Part shown: one piece after another, positions 25,638 to 35,651 of the stretch
Numbering within the stretch: the first letter of the stretch is position 1
How the letters are laid out: each line of letters starts with the position of its first letter
Assembly (NCBI RefSeq): GCF_001999985.1
Contig: NZ_CP019645.1
Location: forward strand, 2,480,001-2,544,000
Reading direction: 5' to 3'
DNA length: 64,000 nt
DNA from: Helicobacter bilis
GTDB lineage: Bacteria; Campylobacterota; Campylobacteria; Campylobacterales; Helicobacteraceae
Notes under the pieces: model-generated
Database searches by the model: none
Told to the model about the DNA's origin: nothing
Seen by the model: only the letters and a program-made list of their open reading frames with translations
Position numbers and translations under genes: made by a program

Positions 25638-28176
25638 TAAAAAGTTATATGAGACCTTACTAGAAGAGTTTGGAAAAAGAGGGCTGGAAGATATAGAGAT
25701 ACCTTTGTATATCAAAGAAAATTTATCTAAAGAGCTAAGAATCTACCAAGAAAAAGCACTGAAATATTATTATGCTAATGTAGATTCTATAAAACAAAAT
25801 CATTTAATGTTTAATATGGCAACAGGCAGTGGGAAAACGCTGATAATGGCTGCTTTAATACTTGATTGCTATAAAAGGGGATATAGAGATTTTATTTTCT
25901 TTGTAAATTCTAATTCTATATTGGAAAAAACTAAGGCGAATTTTGCTGATAAATATTCAAGTAAATACCTTTTTAAAGAGAGTATCAATATAGATTCTGA
26001 AAATGTAGAGATTAATATTATTAATAATCTAAGTGAAAGTAAAAATGAATGTATCAATATACATTTTACGACCATACAGGCTCTATTCTCTTTATTTAAA
26101 ACAGAAAGGGAAAATTCTTTAAGCTTTAGTGATTTAGTGGATAAAAAGATTGTGTTATTAGCTGATGAAGCACATCATTTAAATAGCGATACTAAAAGTA
26201 AAAGTGAAAAAGAAAATAAAGAGGGTTGGGAGACAATCATAACAAAGGCTTATGAAAGCAATAAAGAAAATTTATTATTTGAATTTAGTGCTACAATACC
26301 ACAAGAGGCTAATGTTTTAGAAAAATATACAAATAAAATAATTTATGAATATGCTTTAAAAGAGTTTTGCAAAGACGGCTATTCTAAACGGATATTTCTA
26401 ACAAAATATAACAATGAAACTTTAGAGTATAGAATCTTAGGCAGTATGCTAACAAGTCTTTATAGAGAGCTACTCGCACAAAAGCATAATATCATACTAA
26501 AACCTGTAATAATGTATAAAAGTGAATCTATAAATGAATCAAAGCAAAATCAAAAGTTTTTTATAAATTTTTTAGAAAATTTAGAAGCTTCTCAAATAAG
26601 TAGCTTTTATGAAAATATTGATAAAGAGAGTGAGCTTTTACATAAAAGCTTAGAATTTTTTAAAAAAGAATATGGTTTGTCGTATGCAAATAGCATTATC
26701 AACTTTTTAAAGAATAATTTTAAATCATTGTATATATTAAATACAAATGATGAAAAAGAGCTTGAAAAAAATCAAGTATTATTAAATACTTTGGAGGATA
26801 CAAGCAATGAAATAAGAGTGATTTTTTCAGTAGATAAACTCAATGAGGGTTGGGATGTGCTAAACCTTTTTGATATAGTTAGACTTGGTAGTAATAAAGC
26901 TAGTAAGGCTATTACGACTAAGGAAGTGCAACTCATAGGAAGAGGTGCTAGATATTATCCTTTTAAAGACCACTCATTTGAGTTTGATAGTGATTCTGTT
27001 TATATAAGAAAATATGATAACGACTTAGATAATGAGCTAAACGCATTAGAGAGACTAAGCTATCATACCATTAATGATGTCGCATTTATTAAGAACCTTA
27101 ATGAAAGTATGAATAAGCAAGGCTTGTTATTTGAAGAAGAAAAAAGGCGTGTAGATTTAATTGTCAATGAAAAGATAAAGCCTATTATTGATGATAACAA
27201 AATTTATTATGCCAATAATAAAAGGATTAGAAGAGGGGATTTACAACTTTTCTCTATGACAAGAGCTGAGATAGAGCAGAAAATAAAAGGACTGCAAATT
27301 CCACTTTTTTCAAACTCTATAAAAGAAAGTGAAGAGAAATTTGAGATTGTGAAAGAAGAATATGATTTACAAAACTCTTCAACACTTGAAACTATTATAG
27401 ATACTAAATATTTTCTTAAAGCAATGAATATGTTAGGGCTTAGTTTTAAAGAAATTAATAAGAATCTTGACTTTAAAAGCAAAAGGGATTTTATAGAAAA
27501 TTATTTAAAAAAAATATATGTATGCTTTTCAAAGAAACAAACATTTAATATGGAAAATAATATTGAAATAGCAAAGTATATTTTGGAAAATTTTAAATCC
27601 TTAAAGCAAAGTATCAAGCACGAATATGAAGTAAGTGAGTTTCAGTCTCATAAATTTAATATAGGCGATAGAATAATCTTTAAAAATGATGATAATTTTG
27701 AAGATTCTAGATTCACTTGGCTATATCATAAGACATTTTGCTATGATAGTAAGCTAGAAAGAGAATTTTTGGAATTTATAGAGAGCAGAAAAGATGATAT
27801 TGATAAGATGTTTTCTCAATGGTTTATTATAAGAAATGAGGGATTTAAAGAATTTAAAATTTATGATAATCGCGTAAATGAAGTAACTTATGGAATGGGC
27901 TTTGAGCCTGATTTTATTTTCTTTGGCAAAAAATTGAGTGAAAGGAATGATAAGTTTTTAAGTATTCAATGTTTTATGGAGACAAAGGGAGAGCATTTAG
28001 CCCCTAAAGATGGTTGGAAAGAGGATTTTCTAGCAATGCTAAAGGGCAAAAAGCTTGACACAGATACAAATCAAATATTGACATTAGAATCTTTACCATT
28101 TTTTATAAATAAAGATATAAGCAAAAATCAAACATTTATTGATGAATTTGATGGGTTTTTAAATAAGCAGAAATAA
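25630..28176 (+). CDS. res: type III restriction enzyme subunit (Res)
   Basis: This is a large helicase-nuclease subunit. Walker A MATGSGKT lies near residues 63-70 of this start and the DEAH-type box LADEAHH about 110 residues later. Motif VI is QLIGRGARYYPF. The C-terminal PD-(D/E)xK nuclease is visible as GFEPDFIFF followed by CFMETKGEHL. The ATG at 25630 starts MFNKKLYETLL, inside the mod stop region (AATGTTTAA). Upstream ATGs at 25618 and 25624 are possible. The protein looks full length. Confidence 0.92.
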   Translation: MFNKKLYETLLEEFGKRGLEDIEIPLYIKENLSKELRIYQEKALKYYYANVDSIKQNHLMFNMATGSGKTLIMAALILDCYKRGYRDFIFFVNSNSILEKTKANFADKYSSKYLFKESINIDSENVEINIINNLSESKNECINIHFTTIQALFSLFKTERENSLSFSDLVDKKIVLLADEAHHLNSDTKSKSEKENKEGWETIITKAYESNKENLLFEFSATIPQEANVLEKYTNKIIYEYALKEFCKDGYSKRIFLTKYNNETLEYRILGSMLTSLYRELLAQKHNIILKPVIMYKSESINESKQNQKFFINFLENLEASQISSFYENIDKESELLHKSLEFFKKEYGLSYANSIINFLKNNFKSLYILNTNDEKELEKNQVLLNTLEDTSNEIRVIFSVDKLNEGWDVLNLFDIVRLGSNKASKAITTKEVQLIGRGARYYPFKDHSFEFDSDSVYIRKYDNDLDNELNALERLSYHTINDVAFIKNLNESMNKQGLLFEEEKRRVDLIVNEKIKPIIDDNKIYYANNKRIRRGDLQLFSMTRAEIEQKIKGLQIPLFSNSIKESEEKFEIVKEEYDLQNSSTLETIIDTKYFLKAMNMLGLSFKEINKNLDFKSKRDFIENYLKKIYVCFSKKQTFNMENNIEIAKYILENFKSLKQSIKHEYEVSEFQSHKFNIGDRIIFKNDDNFEDSRFTWLYHKTFCYDSKLEREFLEFIESRKDDIDKMFSQWFIIRNEGFKEFKIYDNRVNEVTYGMGFEPDFIFFGKKLSERNDKFLSIQCFMETKGEHLAPKDGWKEDFLAMLKGKKLDTDTNQILTLESLPFFINKDISKNQTFIDEFDGFLNKQK

Positions 28177-28306
28177 GATTGCCAATAAACGCGATAAAAC
28201 CTATACATTCTATTGCACGCAAGATGAGATTAATGAATTAGAGAAACTTGCAAGTGAAGGACATTTAACAATGGCAGAATATTTTCGCATAAAATTATTT
28301 AATTAA
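28163..28306 (+). pseudogene. ribbon-helix-helix-like fragment lacking a start codon
   Basis: The frame reads KRDKTYTFYCTQDEINELEK and continues LTMAEYFRIKLFN, resembling the small ribbon-helix-helix regulators found beside plasmid replication and mobilisation genes. No ATG, GTG or TTG opens the frame before an in-frame stop just upstream. It overlaps the end of res. It is probably a remnant left when the upstream gene arrived, although an ATT start cannot be excluded. Confidence 0.4.
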
Positions 28307-28346
28307 TGATTGATTAAAATATAAAATTGCAAGTAGATAGGATTCC

Positions 28347-28635
28347 ATGTTTAAATACATTCAACACTCAATAGAGCCAATGAGTAAGGTTGCAATTCAA
28401 GAGCAAAGCTTTTTATGCCAATATGTTGTGCCACTTTGTGAAAATGGAATGATTTTAGTGGTAATGGGGTGGTAAAAGCAAATCTTTCTTAAGCATTCAA
28501 ATAGCGTTGCAGCTTGCACTTCATAACAAAATAAAATCTCTTTTATGGCTAAGTGAAGATACAAAAAGCATTTCAACGGAAAAGCAAACGCAATACATAG
28601 AAGACTTAACTAAGCAAGCCTATATAAGAGTTTAA
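28347..28635 (+). pseudogene. frameshifted and truncated RepA/RecA-like ATPase remnant
   Basis: The first part begins ATG (MFKYIQHSIEPMSKVAIQEQ) and reaches ENGMILVVMGW-stop. A one-base shift continues as GGKSKSFLSIQIALQLALHN, which is a Walker A loop followed by a helix as in plasmid RepA or RecA-like ATPases. The reading ends soon after at LTKQAYIRV. Normal members are several times longer. With the adjacent ribbon-helix-helix scrap it suggests debris of an integrated plasmid or similar element. Confidence 0.5.
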
Positions 28636-28707
28636 AAATTTAAATATAAAGTTATAATATGTTGAGTATAATGGTGATATCTTTTAAGGGGTAAGAATAT
28701 TTAAGTT

Positions 28708-30867
28708 ATGTTTAACAAATCGAGGTGTGAAGTGGATAAAATTGAGTGGAGTAAAGAAGAGCGAGAATTGTTTCAAAATGCTTTAAGAGAGCTAAAAAAG
28801 CAGGTCGATGAGTGCCTTACACGCGATATAAAGATACGATTTGATAAAATTAGCAGTAAGGGGACAACATCGCAAAACATTAAAAATTTATTGGATTTTT
28901 TAAATGGAAGCTACACATATTCTGTTGGTATTGGTAGTATGGGAGGTTTTTTAAATCCGCATAGCTGGATAGCATTTGTGCGTAAGGATATTGTAAGGGC
29001 TGGTTTTATTAATACTGAAAAATTTTCAGTGCGAAATGGTGTTTATCTTTTTATTGCCTATCAGGGATACTTTGAGAACGATCCACATTTTGTTTTGAAG
29101 TTTGGCTTTCCAGATGATGGCGGGATTGAAGTAGCAAGATGTAGGGCGGTGAATGATATGGAGCAAAGTGGAGCATTGGAGAGATATTCTTATGTTTATC
29201 CTGCTGATTCATTAGATTGGGAAAGAATTATAAATGATTTTTTAGAAGCAATGAATTATTTTAACACATTTAGTCTAAATGATTTTATCGCTATCAATCC
29301 ACAAATAAGTGGTAATGATATATCGCAACCACAAGCCCAACAAACAGAATCTATCCCACTCAATCAAATCCTTTATGGACCGCCGGGGACGGGGAAAACT
29401 TATCATACCATTGATAAGGCATTGGAGATTTTAGGTTATGTAGAATGGAATGAAAGTGAGAAAAAGTTTGAGCTTAATGAGAAAGTTTTAGAGAAGCTTA
29501 AGGACTTACCATTTGATATAGGCACAATGAGTGAGCGAGACAAGAAAAAGGCATTGTTTGATAAGTTTATGGAGCAAGGACAAATTGGCTTTGTAACCTT
29601 TCATCAAAGCTATGGATATGAGGATTTTGTAGAGGGGATTAGACCGCGACTTAGTGGCGAAAATGATGAGAGTCAAATAAGCGAAAAAATGGAATATGAG
29701 ATTAGAGATGGAATCTTTAAGAGTATGTGCAAAGAAGCACAAATTAAGGGGGTAAAAATAACCTACAAAACAAAAGTGTGGAAAATGTCTCTTGGGGAAA
29801 AGAGTAGGGGCGAAGCAGAGGAACTACAAAAACATTGTTTTGATAGCGGAGTAATACGAATAGGTTTTGATAATATAGATGATAAAACAAGTGTGCCGAA
29901 TTTTTTTGCGATGAATGTTAATGACATAGTGTGTGTATTGTATGATAATAAAACAATTAGCTTAGTTGGTGTCATATCGGGTGAGGTAAAAGGAGATGAA
30001 GGAGTGAAATTAAGCAATCGCAGCACAGATCATTTTAAACGCTTTAGAAAAGTAAGGTGGCTTAATACTTTAGATGATAGGATTGACATTTATGCCTTAA
30101 ATGGAAATACAGCACTTACACAGCAAACCACCTATGAACTCACACGCATTAAACCAATACAGATCTTAGAACGCATTAAAAAACCTTATGTCCTAATCAT
30201 TGATGAAATCAATCGTGGGAATATTTCTAAGATTTTAGGAGAGCTTATTACCTTGCTTGAGCCTAGCAAACGCAAAGGCAAAAAAGAAGCCCTTGAAGTT
30301 ACGCTGCCCTATAGCCAAGAGCCTTTTAGTGTGCCAAATAATCTCTACATTATCGGCACGATGAATACTGCTGATAGAAGTATCGCATTGCTTGATACCG
30401 CACTGCGTAGGCGGTTTGAGTTTATAGAGATGATGCCAAATCCTAGTGAGCTAGAAAAAATCTCTTGTGATGATGGAGAAATAGACTTAAAAGAGCTTTT
30501 AAAAGCAATGAATAACCGCATAGAATTTTTGCTTGATAGAGAGCGAACAATAGGACACGCATTTTTTATAGATGTAAAAAATCTTAATGATTTAAAAGCT
30601 GTGTTTAAAAACAAGATTCTACCGCTTTTACAAGAGTATTTTTATGATGATTATGCCAAGATAAATGCGGTGCTAAATGATAATGGAATGCTAGAATCTA
30701 AAACAATGCGTGATATGGAAATTTCTTTAAGTGATGATTTTGTGGATATTGATAAAAGAGTATGGAAAATCACAGATTCTAGTCAGTGGAAGTGGTGGAA
30801 CTTCCAAAAAATCTATGATAATAATGCTAAGAAAAATCCAAGCCCAGATAACACAGAATCTAGCTAA
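28708..30867 (+). CDS. mcrB: McrB-type restriction NTPase with DUF3578-like N-terminus
   Basis: McrB is the GTP-driven AAA+ subunit of a modification-dependent restriction system. Walker A GPPGTGKT is at about 224-231, Walker B LIIDEINRG around Asp499, and the McrB signature MNTADRS near 552. Residues 1-200 (SVGIGSMGGFLNPHSWIAF) resemble the DUF3578 module of MrcB-type proteins, likely for DNA recognition. Between the Walker motifs an inserted segment around residues 350-450 (VWKMSLGEK, FFAMNVNDIVCVLYD) looks like an EVE/PUA-type fold. A GTG at 28732 with GAGGTG upstream is an alternative start. mcrC follows after nine bases. Confidence 0.88.
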   Translation: MFNKSRCEVDKIEWSKEERELFQNALRELKKQVDECLTRDIKIRFDKISSKGTTSQNIKNLLDFLNGSYTYSVGIGSMGGFLNPHSWIAFVRKDIVRAGFINTEKFSVRNGVYLFIAYQGYFENDPHFVLKFGFPDDGGIEVARCRAVNDMEQSGALERYSYVYPADSLDWERIINDFLEAMNYFNTFSLNDFIAINPQISGNDISQPQAQQTESIPLNQILYGPPGTGKTYHTIDKALEILGYVEWNESEKKFELNEKVLEKLKDLPFDIGTMSERDKKKALFDKFMEQGQIGFVTFHQSYGYEDFVEGIRPRLSGENDESQISEKMEYEIRDGIFKSMCKEAQIKGVKITYKTKVWKMSLGEKSRGEAEELQKHCFDSGVIRIGFDNIDDKTSVPNFFAMNVNDIVCVLYDNKTISLVGVISGEVKGDEGVKLSNRSTDHFKRFRKVRWLNTLDDRIDIYALNGNTALTQQTTYELTRIKPIQILERIKKPYVLIIDEINRGNISKILGELITLLEPSKRKGKKEALEVTLPYSQEPFSVPNNLYIIGTMNTADRSIALLDTALRRRFEFIEMMPNPSELEKISCDDGEIDLKELLKAMNNRIEFLLDRERTIGHAFFIDVKNLNDLKAVFKNKILPLLQEYFYDDYAKINAVLNDNGMLESKTMRDMEISLSDDFVDIDKRVWKITDSSQWKWWNFQKIYDNNAKKNPSPDNTESS

Positions 30868-30876
30868 GGCGAATCT

Positions 30877-32505
30877 GTGCCTACACTTTATATCGCTGAA
30901 TATCAAAGCTTTGGAGTAGAAGATATACAAAAGATTTTAGATTCTACAACAAGTTGTCATATTGAGCGTAGCGAAATATCTAATATGGAATCTAAAAGAG
31001 ATATTTCGCACTTACGCACTCAATATAACAAGACTTTAGAAACTTGTAAGATAGAAGATTCCAAGCAAAAAGCACAAAAGATTTTTAATGAGCTAAAAGA
31101 CTTTGCTAGTGATGAAAAGCACAGCGACTTTCTAGCCTATAAAACAAAGCACGCACTCAAAGCTAAAAACTATGTCGGCACAATACAAACTAAAAGTGGC
31201 TTTTGTATAGAGATTTTGCCTAAGACTTTTAATGGTGAAAAAATACAAGATTCTAAAAAATGCGAATGTAAAATCCGCTTTGAAAAAGAAAGGATTAAAA
31301 AAGCTTTTGAGTATTTGAGTGAGAATATTACTCATAGAGAATCTGCACAAAATAACTCACAATCAAACAATATGGAATCTAGTAAGATAGAATCTAATGA
31401 AAATCCCCCTAACAACAAAGAAAGTAAAAAGCTTTGTAATGTTTGTGAAGCTAAAATGATTCTATTAAATTGCCTTGCTACACTTAAAGACACACCTTTT
31501 AAGCAAAATAGTTTTGCCAATCTTCATACGCTTAAACTCCCACTTGTAGAAATTTTTGTGCGTATGTTTTTAGATGAATGTGAGCGACTCATAAAAGCCG
31601 GGTTAAAAAGCGATTATCTTTGTATAGCACAAAATAGGGCATTCCTTAAAGGAAAGCTAGAGTTTAAAGGACACATCACGCAAAACCTTATCCATAAAGA
31701 GAGATTTTTCACAAGTAGCGATGAATACACACAAGATATAGCCCCAAACCGCTTGATAAAATCAAGCCTTGAGATTCTAGCGTGCCTAAATCTTAGCCCT
31801 AGCACACAAACAAAGCTAGATTTTATGCGGTTTATCTTTGCTGATATTAACCCAAGCGAGAATGTAGAATCTGATTTTATACAATGTAATAATATGAATA
31901 GGGCTAAAGAATATGAAGTGATTTTATTATGGTGCAAGGTATTTTTGGGACAAAAAGCTTTTAGCCCTTATGTTGGAAGTGATAAGGCGATCGCATTTTT
32001 ATTTCCTATGGAGAAGCTTTTTGAAACTTTTGTGAGTTTTTGGCTCAAAAAATGTGCGAAAGACTTTAAAGTAAAAACACAAGAGAGTAGAAAATATCTA
32101 CTACAAGATGAGAATAAAAATAATATATTTTGCTTAAAGCCTGATATTGTAATGCGTGGTAAGGATAGAATTATCATTGTGGATACCAAGTGGAAAATCC
32201 CAGATTCTAGCCTTGATGAGAAAAAGTATGGAATCTCACAAAGCGATCTCTATCAAATGTGGGCGTATGCGAGTAAGTATCGCTTAGAATCTAAAAAAGT
32301 TAGCGTAGTGCTTATATATCCACAATGTGATAAAACAAAAGACATAGAAAAGTTATGGAAAGATAAAAAATGGATTTTTAAAGCAAGTTTAGAAACTAAT
32401 GCAGAATCCAGTAAAGATTTTATAAAGCTAGATTCTAATCAAAATAAAGATGCTATGCCAGAATCTAGCATTTCTATATCCCTTGCTTTTGCTCCGTTGC
32501 TGTGA
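30877..32505 (+). CDS. mcrC: McrC nuclease subunit
   Basis: McrC cuts DNA together with McrB rings. The N-terminal McrC domain contains YVGTIQTKSGFCIEILPK, and the C-terminal PD-(D/E)xK nuclease reads LKPDIVM followed by IIVDTKWK. The start is GTG (PTLYIAEYQSFGV). Residues about 27-52 are encoded by an inserted palindromic element (CHIERSEIS) that keeps the frame. Another low-complexity patch lies near residues 150-180 (NNMESSKIES). The gene is intact overall despite this. Confidence 0.88.
   Translation: MPTLYIAEYQSFGVEDIQKILDSTTSCHIERSEISNMESKRDISHLRTQYNKTLETCKIEDSKQKAQKIFNELKDFASDEKHSDFLAYKTKHALKAKNYVGTIQTKSGFCIEILPKTFNGEKIQDSKKCECKIRFEKERIKKAFEYLSENITHRESAQNNSQSNNMESSKIESNENPPNNKESKKLCNVCEAKMILLNCLATLKDTPFKQNSFANLHTLKLPLVEIFVRMFLDECERLIKAGLKSDYLCIAQNRAFLKGKLEFKGHITQNLIHKERFFTSSDEYTQDIAPNRLIKSSLEILACLNLSPSTQTKLDFMRFIFADINPSENVESDFIQCNNMNRAKEYEVILLWCKVFLGQKAFSPYVGSDKAIAFLFPMEKLFETFVSFWLKKCAKDFKVKTQESRKYLLQDENKNNIFCLKPDIVMRGKDRIIIVDTKWKIPDSSLDEKKYGISQSDLYQMWAYASKYRLESKKVSVVLIYPQCDKTKDIEKLWKDKKWIFKASLETNAESSKDFIKLDSNQNKDAMPESSISISLAFAPLL
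30955..31030 (+). repeat. 76-bp palindromic element inside mcrC
   Basis: The left arm TGTCATATTGAGCGTAGCG and following AAATATCT pair with the right arm AGATATTTCGC and following ACGCACTCAATATAACA, with about 17 bases between. It is read as CHIERSEISNMESKRDISH in McrC. It matches the elements at 37150-37222 and 8865-8911. Confidence 0.8.
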
Positions 32506-32618
32506 TGGGATAACGATAATTTCCACAAGATAAACAAACAATCACAAAAAACGAACTTTAAATTCTAAACACAATGCAAACTCATAAAAAATTCAAGCAA
32601 TAATTACAAAAAATTCGA

Positions 32619-32624
32619 TATAAT
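32619..32624 (+). promoter_or_regulatory. -10 box TATAAT upstream of the Na/Pi transporter gene
   Basis: GATATAAT ends 22 bases before the first ATG (32647). It has no TG extension and no evident -35, so support is moderate. Confidence 0.45.
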
Positions 32625-32646
32625 GACAACTTTATGACTATGTGTA

Positions 32647-34458
32647 ATGTTAAACTATGGTGGTGTGGCTATGTTGGCTAGGTTTCAATCTTTAATACGA
32701 CAATATTCTATAACTATAATGGTGATTATTGTAATCTATGCGTTGTCAGTGAATGAGCAGCTTGGGAAATTGTGTGCCGGGGTTGCTATTTTGCTTTTTG
32801 GTATGCTTTTTCTAGGCGATGGGTTTAAGGCATTTTCTGGTGGATTTTTGGAAAAGACGCTTACAAATTCCACAAAGACATCACTTCGCAGCGTAATATT
32901 TGGCACGATTGTTACCACGCTTATGCAGTCATCAAGCCTTGTGTCAGTTTTATCTATCTCATTTGTGAGTGCCTCTTTAATCACTTTGATACAGGGTATT
33001 GGCGTGATGTTTGGGGCAAATCTTGGCAATACGACTGGTTCATGGCTTATCGCTGGGGCATCTTCGATCAGCATTTCATCACTTGCCCTGCCGCTTATTG
33101 TTGGTGGTTTGCTTTTTAGTTTTCAGGGGAATTTACTTTATAAAGGTGTAGGCAAGATTCTAGCGGGGCTTGGCTTCTTTTTCTTGGGCGTGTTTTATAT
33201 TAAGGCTGGTTTTGAGGGCTTTAAAGATGTTATGGACTTATCTCAATATGAGCTTGAAGGCTATAAGGCAGTGCTTGGCTTCCTTTTTATCGGCGCATTG
33301 ATTACTTCTATTATCCAAAGCTCACATGCTACACTTGCGATCATTATTACCGCATATTTTGAGCAGCAGATAGGTTATGAGCAGGCTTTAGCTGCGGTGC
33401 TTGGCACAAGTGTTGGTGGGGTGGTAACTGCCCTTGTAGCTTCACTTAGCACAAATATTGAGGGGAGAAGATTAGCGGTTGCAAATTGTATTTTTAACTT
33501 TACGACCGTGTTTATTGTCGCAGTGTTTTTTAACTACTTTGTGATGATAAATAATGCGATTTCTGATGCTATTGGTTTGGGGCAAGATTCTATTCTTAGA
33601 CTCGCTGTATTTCATACACTTTTTAACCTTTTTGGTGTGATATTGCTTATCGCATTTATACCAAAGATTGCTAATTTTCTCACTAAAACTTTAAAAGGAC
33701 ACAATACAGGTGAAAGTGTGCCTTTATTTATTAATGATAGCATATTGCCATATAAAGATACTGCGCTTGAAGCACTTGATAATGAAGTCAAGCATCTCTA
33801 TGATAATGCTTTTGCGATTATTTCTCATACGATAGGATTCTCTAGGGCAGACATTCGCTCTACAAAAGAGTTTGATGAGATAAAGAACAATAAAGATTGG
33901 TTTAAACAAACCTTTAATGTTACTGAGCTTTATAATACGCAAATTAAAGTATTGTTTAATGCGATTATGGACTTTTCCACAAAGTTACAAACTTTTGCAA
34001 ATGAAACGCAATATGTTGAACGCATTGTAGCATTACAGATTGCCTCAAGGAAAATCGCAGAAGCAACCAAAAATATCGGTTTATTACAAGCAAACATGAA
34101 AAAACATGCAACAGGCAATAACCCCGCATTGCAAAAAGAATATGATGATATGCGTTTGGAGTTAGGACAGCTTTTGCGTATGATTGAAGAGATTAAACAC
34201 GCACCAAAAGAAAGTCTGGAAGCCCTAAAAGATGACCTTAAAAAACAAAAGAAGTTTTTTAAACAACAGGATAAAGATGCCTTTAATGTCGTAGAAAAAC
34301 TGATACAAGAAAATGCGATTAACGCAGCTAATGGCACTTCGCTTTTGAATGATTTATCATTTATTCACAATATAGCAAAAGAACTCATTAGTGCGGCAAA
34401 TCATATCTATGGCATGTCAAATATCAAGGCAGTTGGCAAAGCAAACATGCAGGATTAG
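32647..34458 (+). CDS. Na/Pi cotransporter family protein with PhoU-like C-terminus
   Basis: The 603-residue protein has the two inverted NptA/PhoN repeats marked by MQSSSLVSVLSIS and IIQSSHATLAIIIT, the QSS motifs of sodium-phosphate cotransporters. About eight membrane helices fill the first 340 residues. The remaining cytoplasmic part is helical and resembles PhoU (ATKNIGLLQANMKKH). An ATG at 32671 (MLARFQS) is an alternative start. It stands alone between mcrC and dapA. Confidence 0.8.
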   Translation: MLNYGGVAMLARFQSLIRQYSITIMVIIVIYALSVNEQLGKLCAGVAILLFGMLFLGDGFKAFSGGFLEKTLTNSTKTSLRSVIFGTIVTTLMQSSSLVSVLSISFVSASLITLIQGIGVMFGANLGNTTGSWLIAGASSISISSLALPLIVGGLLFSFQGNLLYKGVGKILAGLGFFFLGVFYIKAGFEGFKDVMDLSQYELEGYKAVLGFLFIGALITSIIQSSHATLAIIITAYFEQQIGYEQALAAVLGTSVGGVVTALVASLSTNIEGRRLAVANCIFNFTTVFIVAVFFNYFVMINNAISDAIGLGQDSILRLAVFHTLFNLFGVILLIAFIPKIANFLTKTLKGHNTGESVPLFINDSILPYKDTALEALDNEVKHLYDNAFAIISHTIGFSRADIRSTKEFDEIKNNKDWFKQTFNVTELYNTQIKVLFNAIMDFSTKLQTFANETQYVERIVALQIASRKIAEATKNIGLLQANMKKHATGNNPALQKEYDDMRLELGQLLRMIEEIKHAPKESLEALKDDLKKQKKFFKQQDKDAFNVVEKLIQENAINAANGTSLLNDLSFIHNIAKELISAANHIYGMSNIKAVGKANMQD

Positions 34459-34754
34459 GGGCTAATAAGTGTTGCTTTAGACGCTTATTTTTTGCAGATT
34501 CTCTAGTTTGATTTATCACTATGGTTTCTTACACTTAATTCCATGTTTTGCTATCTTTTTGCAATTTTGCTTTATTGTTCATAAAATTTCATATATTTAC
34601 TTCTAAACTCACATTTAAAGCAATGTGGATTCGATTTTTTTTAATTCCACTTTTACACAAGCTAATACAAAATAAAGAAAAAGTAAAAATATACAAAACT
34701 CTAACATTTTTTAGGTATCATAACGACTATTTGCCTATGAAAAGTGAGGAATAT

Positions 34755-35651
34755 ATGCCATTAGGTGCGATGAGTGCATTAATCACCCCATTTAAGAATG
34801 GAAAAATAGACACGCAGACTTACGAGTATCTTATCAAGCGACAAATCAAATATGGTATGGACGCATGTGTGCCAGCAGGCACGACAGGCGAGAGTGCGAC
34901 TATGAGTCATAGCGAACATAAAGAGTGTATAGAAATTGCCGTGCAAACATGTAGAGGCACAGGCATAAAGGTATTAGCAGGGGCTGGGAGCAATAATACG
35001 ACTGAAGCCATTGAGTTAGCGCAATTTGCAGAGAAATGCGGGGCAGATGCTATATTATCAGTTGCCCCATATTACAATAAGCCCACGCAAGAGGGCATTT
35101 ACAGGCACTATAAGGCAATAGCAGATTCTGTAAATATACCTATTATGCTTTATAATGTCCCATCACGCACAGGCTGTAATATCGAGGTAGAAACAGCGAT
35201 AAGGCTTTTTAAATCAGTGAAAAATATATATGCAATTAAGGAAGCAAGCGGTATGCTTGATAAAGTGTATTCGCTTATGAATATGCAAGAGGCTGATTCA
35301 CAGAAGAGATTCCATGTTTTAAGTGGTGATGATGCACTTAATTATGGGATTTTATGCAGTGGTGGAAGTGGCGTTGTATCAGTAACGGGCAATATTTTCC
35401 CACAAGATATTGCTAACCTTTGTCATTTTGCAATAGAGCAAAAAAATGATGAGAGTTTAGCTATTTCTAATAAACTTTATGGTATAAATAAAGCTTTGTT
35501 TTTTGAGAGCAATCCTATCCCTATCAAAGCGGCGATGTTTTTGCAGGGGCTTATCCCTACTTTAGAATATCGACTGCCATTGTGTGAGCCAAGCAAGGAA
35601 TGCAAAGCGTTGCTTGAGAAAACTTTACAACATTATGAGGTGCAAAAATGA
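34755..35651 (+). CDS. dapA: 4-hydroxy-tetrahydrodipicolinate synthase DapA
   Basis: DapA condenses pyruvate with aspartate semialdehyde at the branch to lysine and diaminopimelate. The Schiff-base Lys162 lies in YAIKEASG, the catalytic Tyr133 in YNVPSRTG, and GTTGE is at 42-46. The frame is open far upstream, but the ATG at 34755 preceded by GAGGA gives 299 residues, the standard length. The product starts [13 protein letters not shown]. The stop overlaps the start of the reductase gene by four bases. Confidence 0.93.
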   Translation: MPLGAMSALITPFKNGKIDTQTYEYLIKRQIKYGMDACVPAGTTGESATMSHSEHKECIEIAVQTCRGTGIKVLAGAGSNNTTEAIELAQFAEKCGADAILSVAPYYNKPTQEGIYRHYKAIADSVNIPIMLYNVPSRTGCNIEVETAIRLFKSVKNIYAIKEASGMLDKVYSLMNMQEADSQKRFHVLSGDDALNYGILCSGGSGVVSVTGNIFPQDIANLCHFAIEQKNDESLAISNKLYGINKALFFESNPIPIKAAMFLQGLIPTLEYRLPLCEPSKECKALLEKTLQHYEVQK

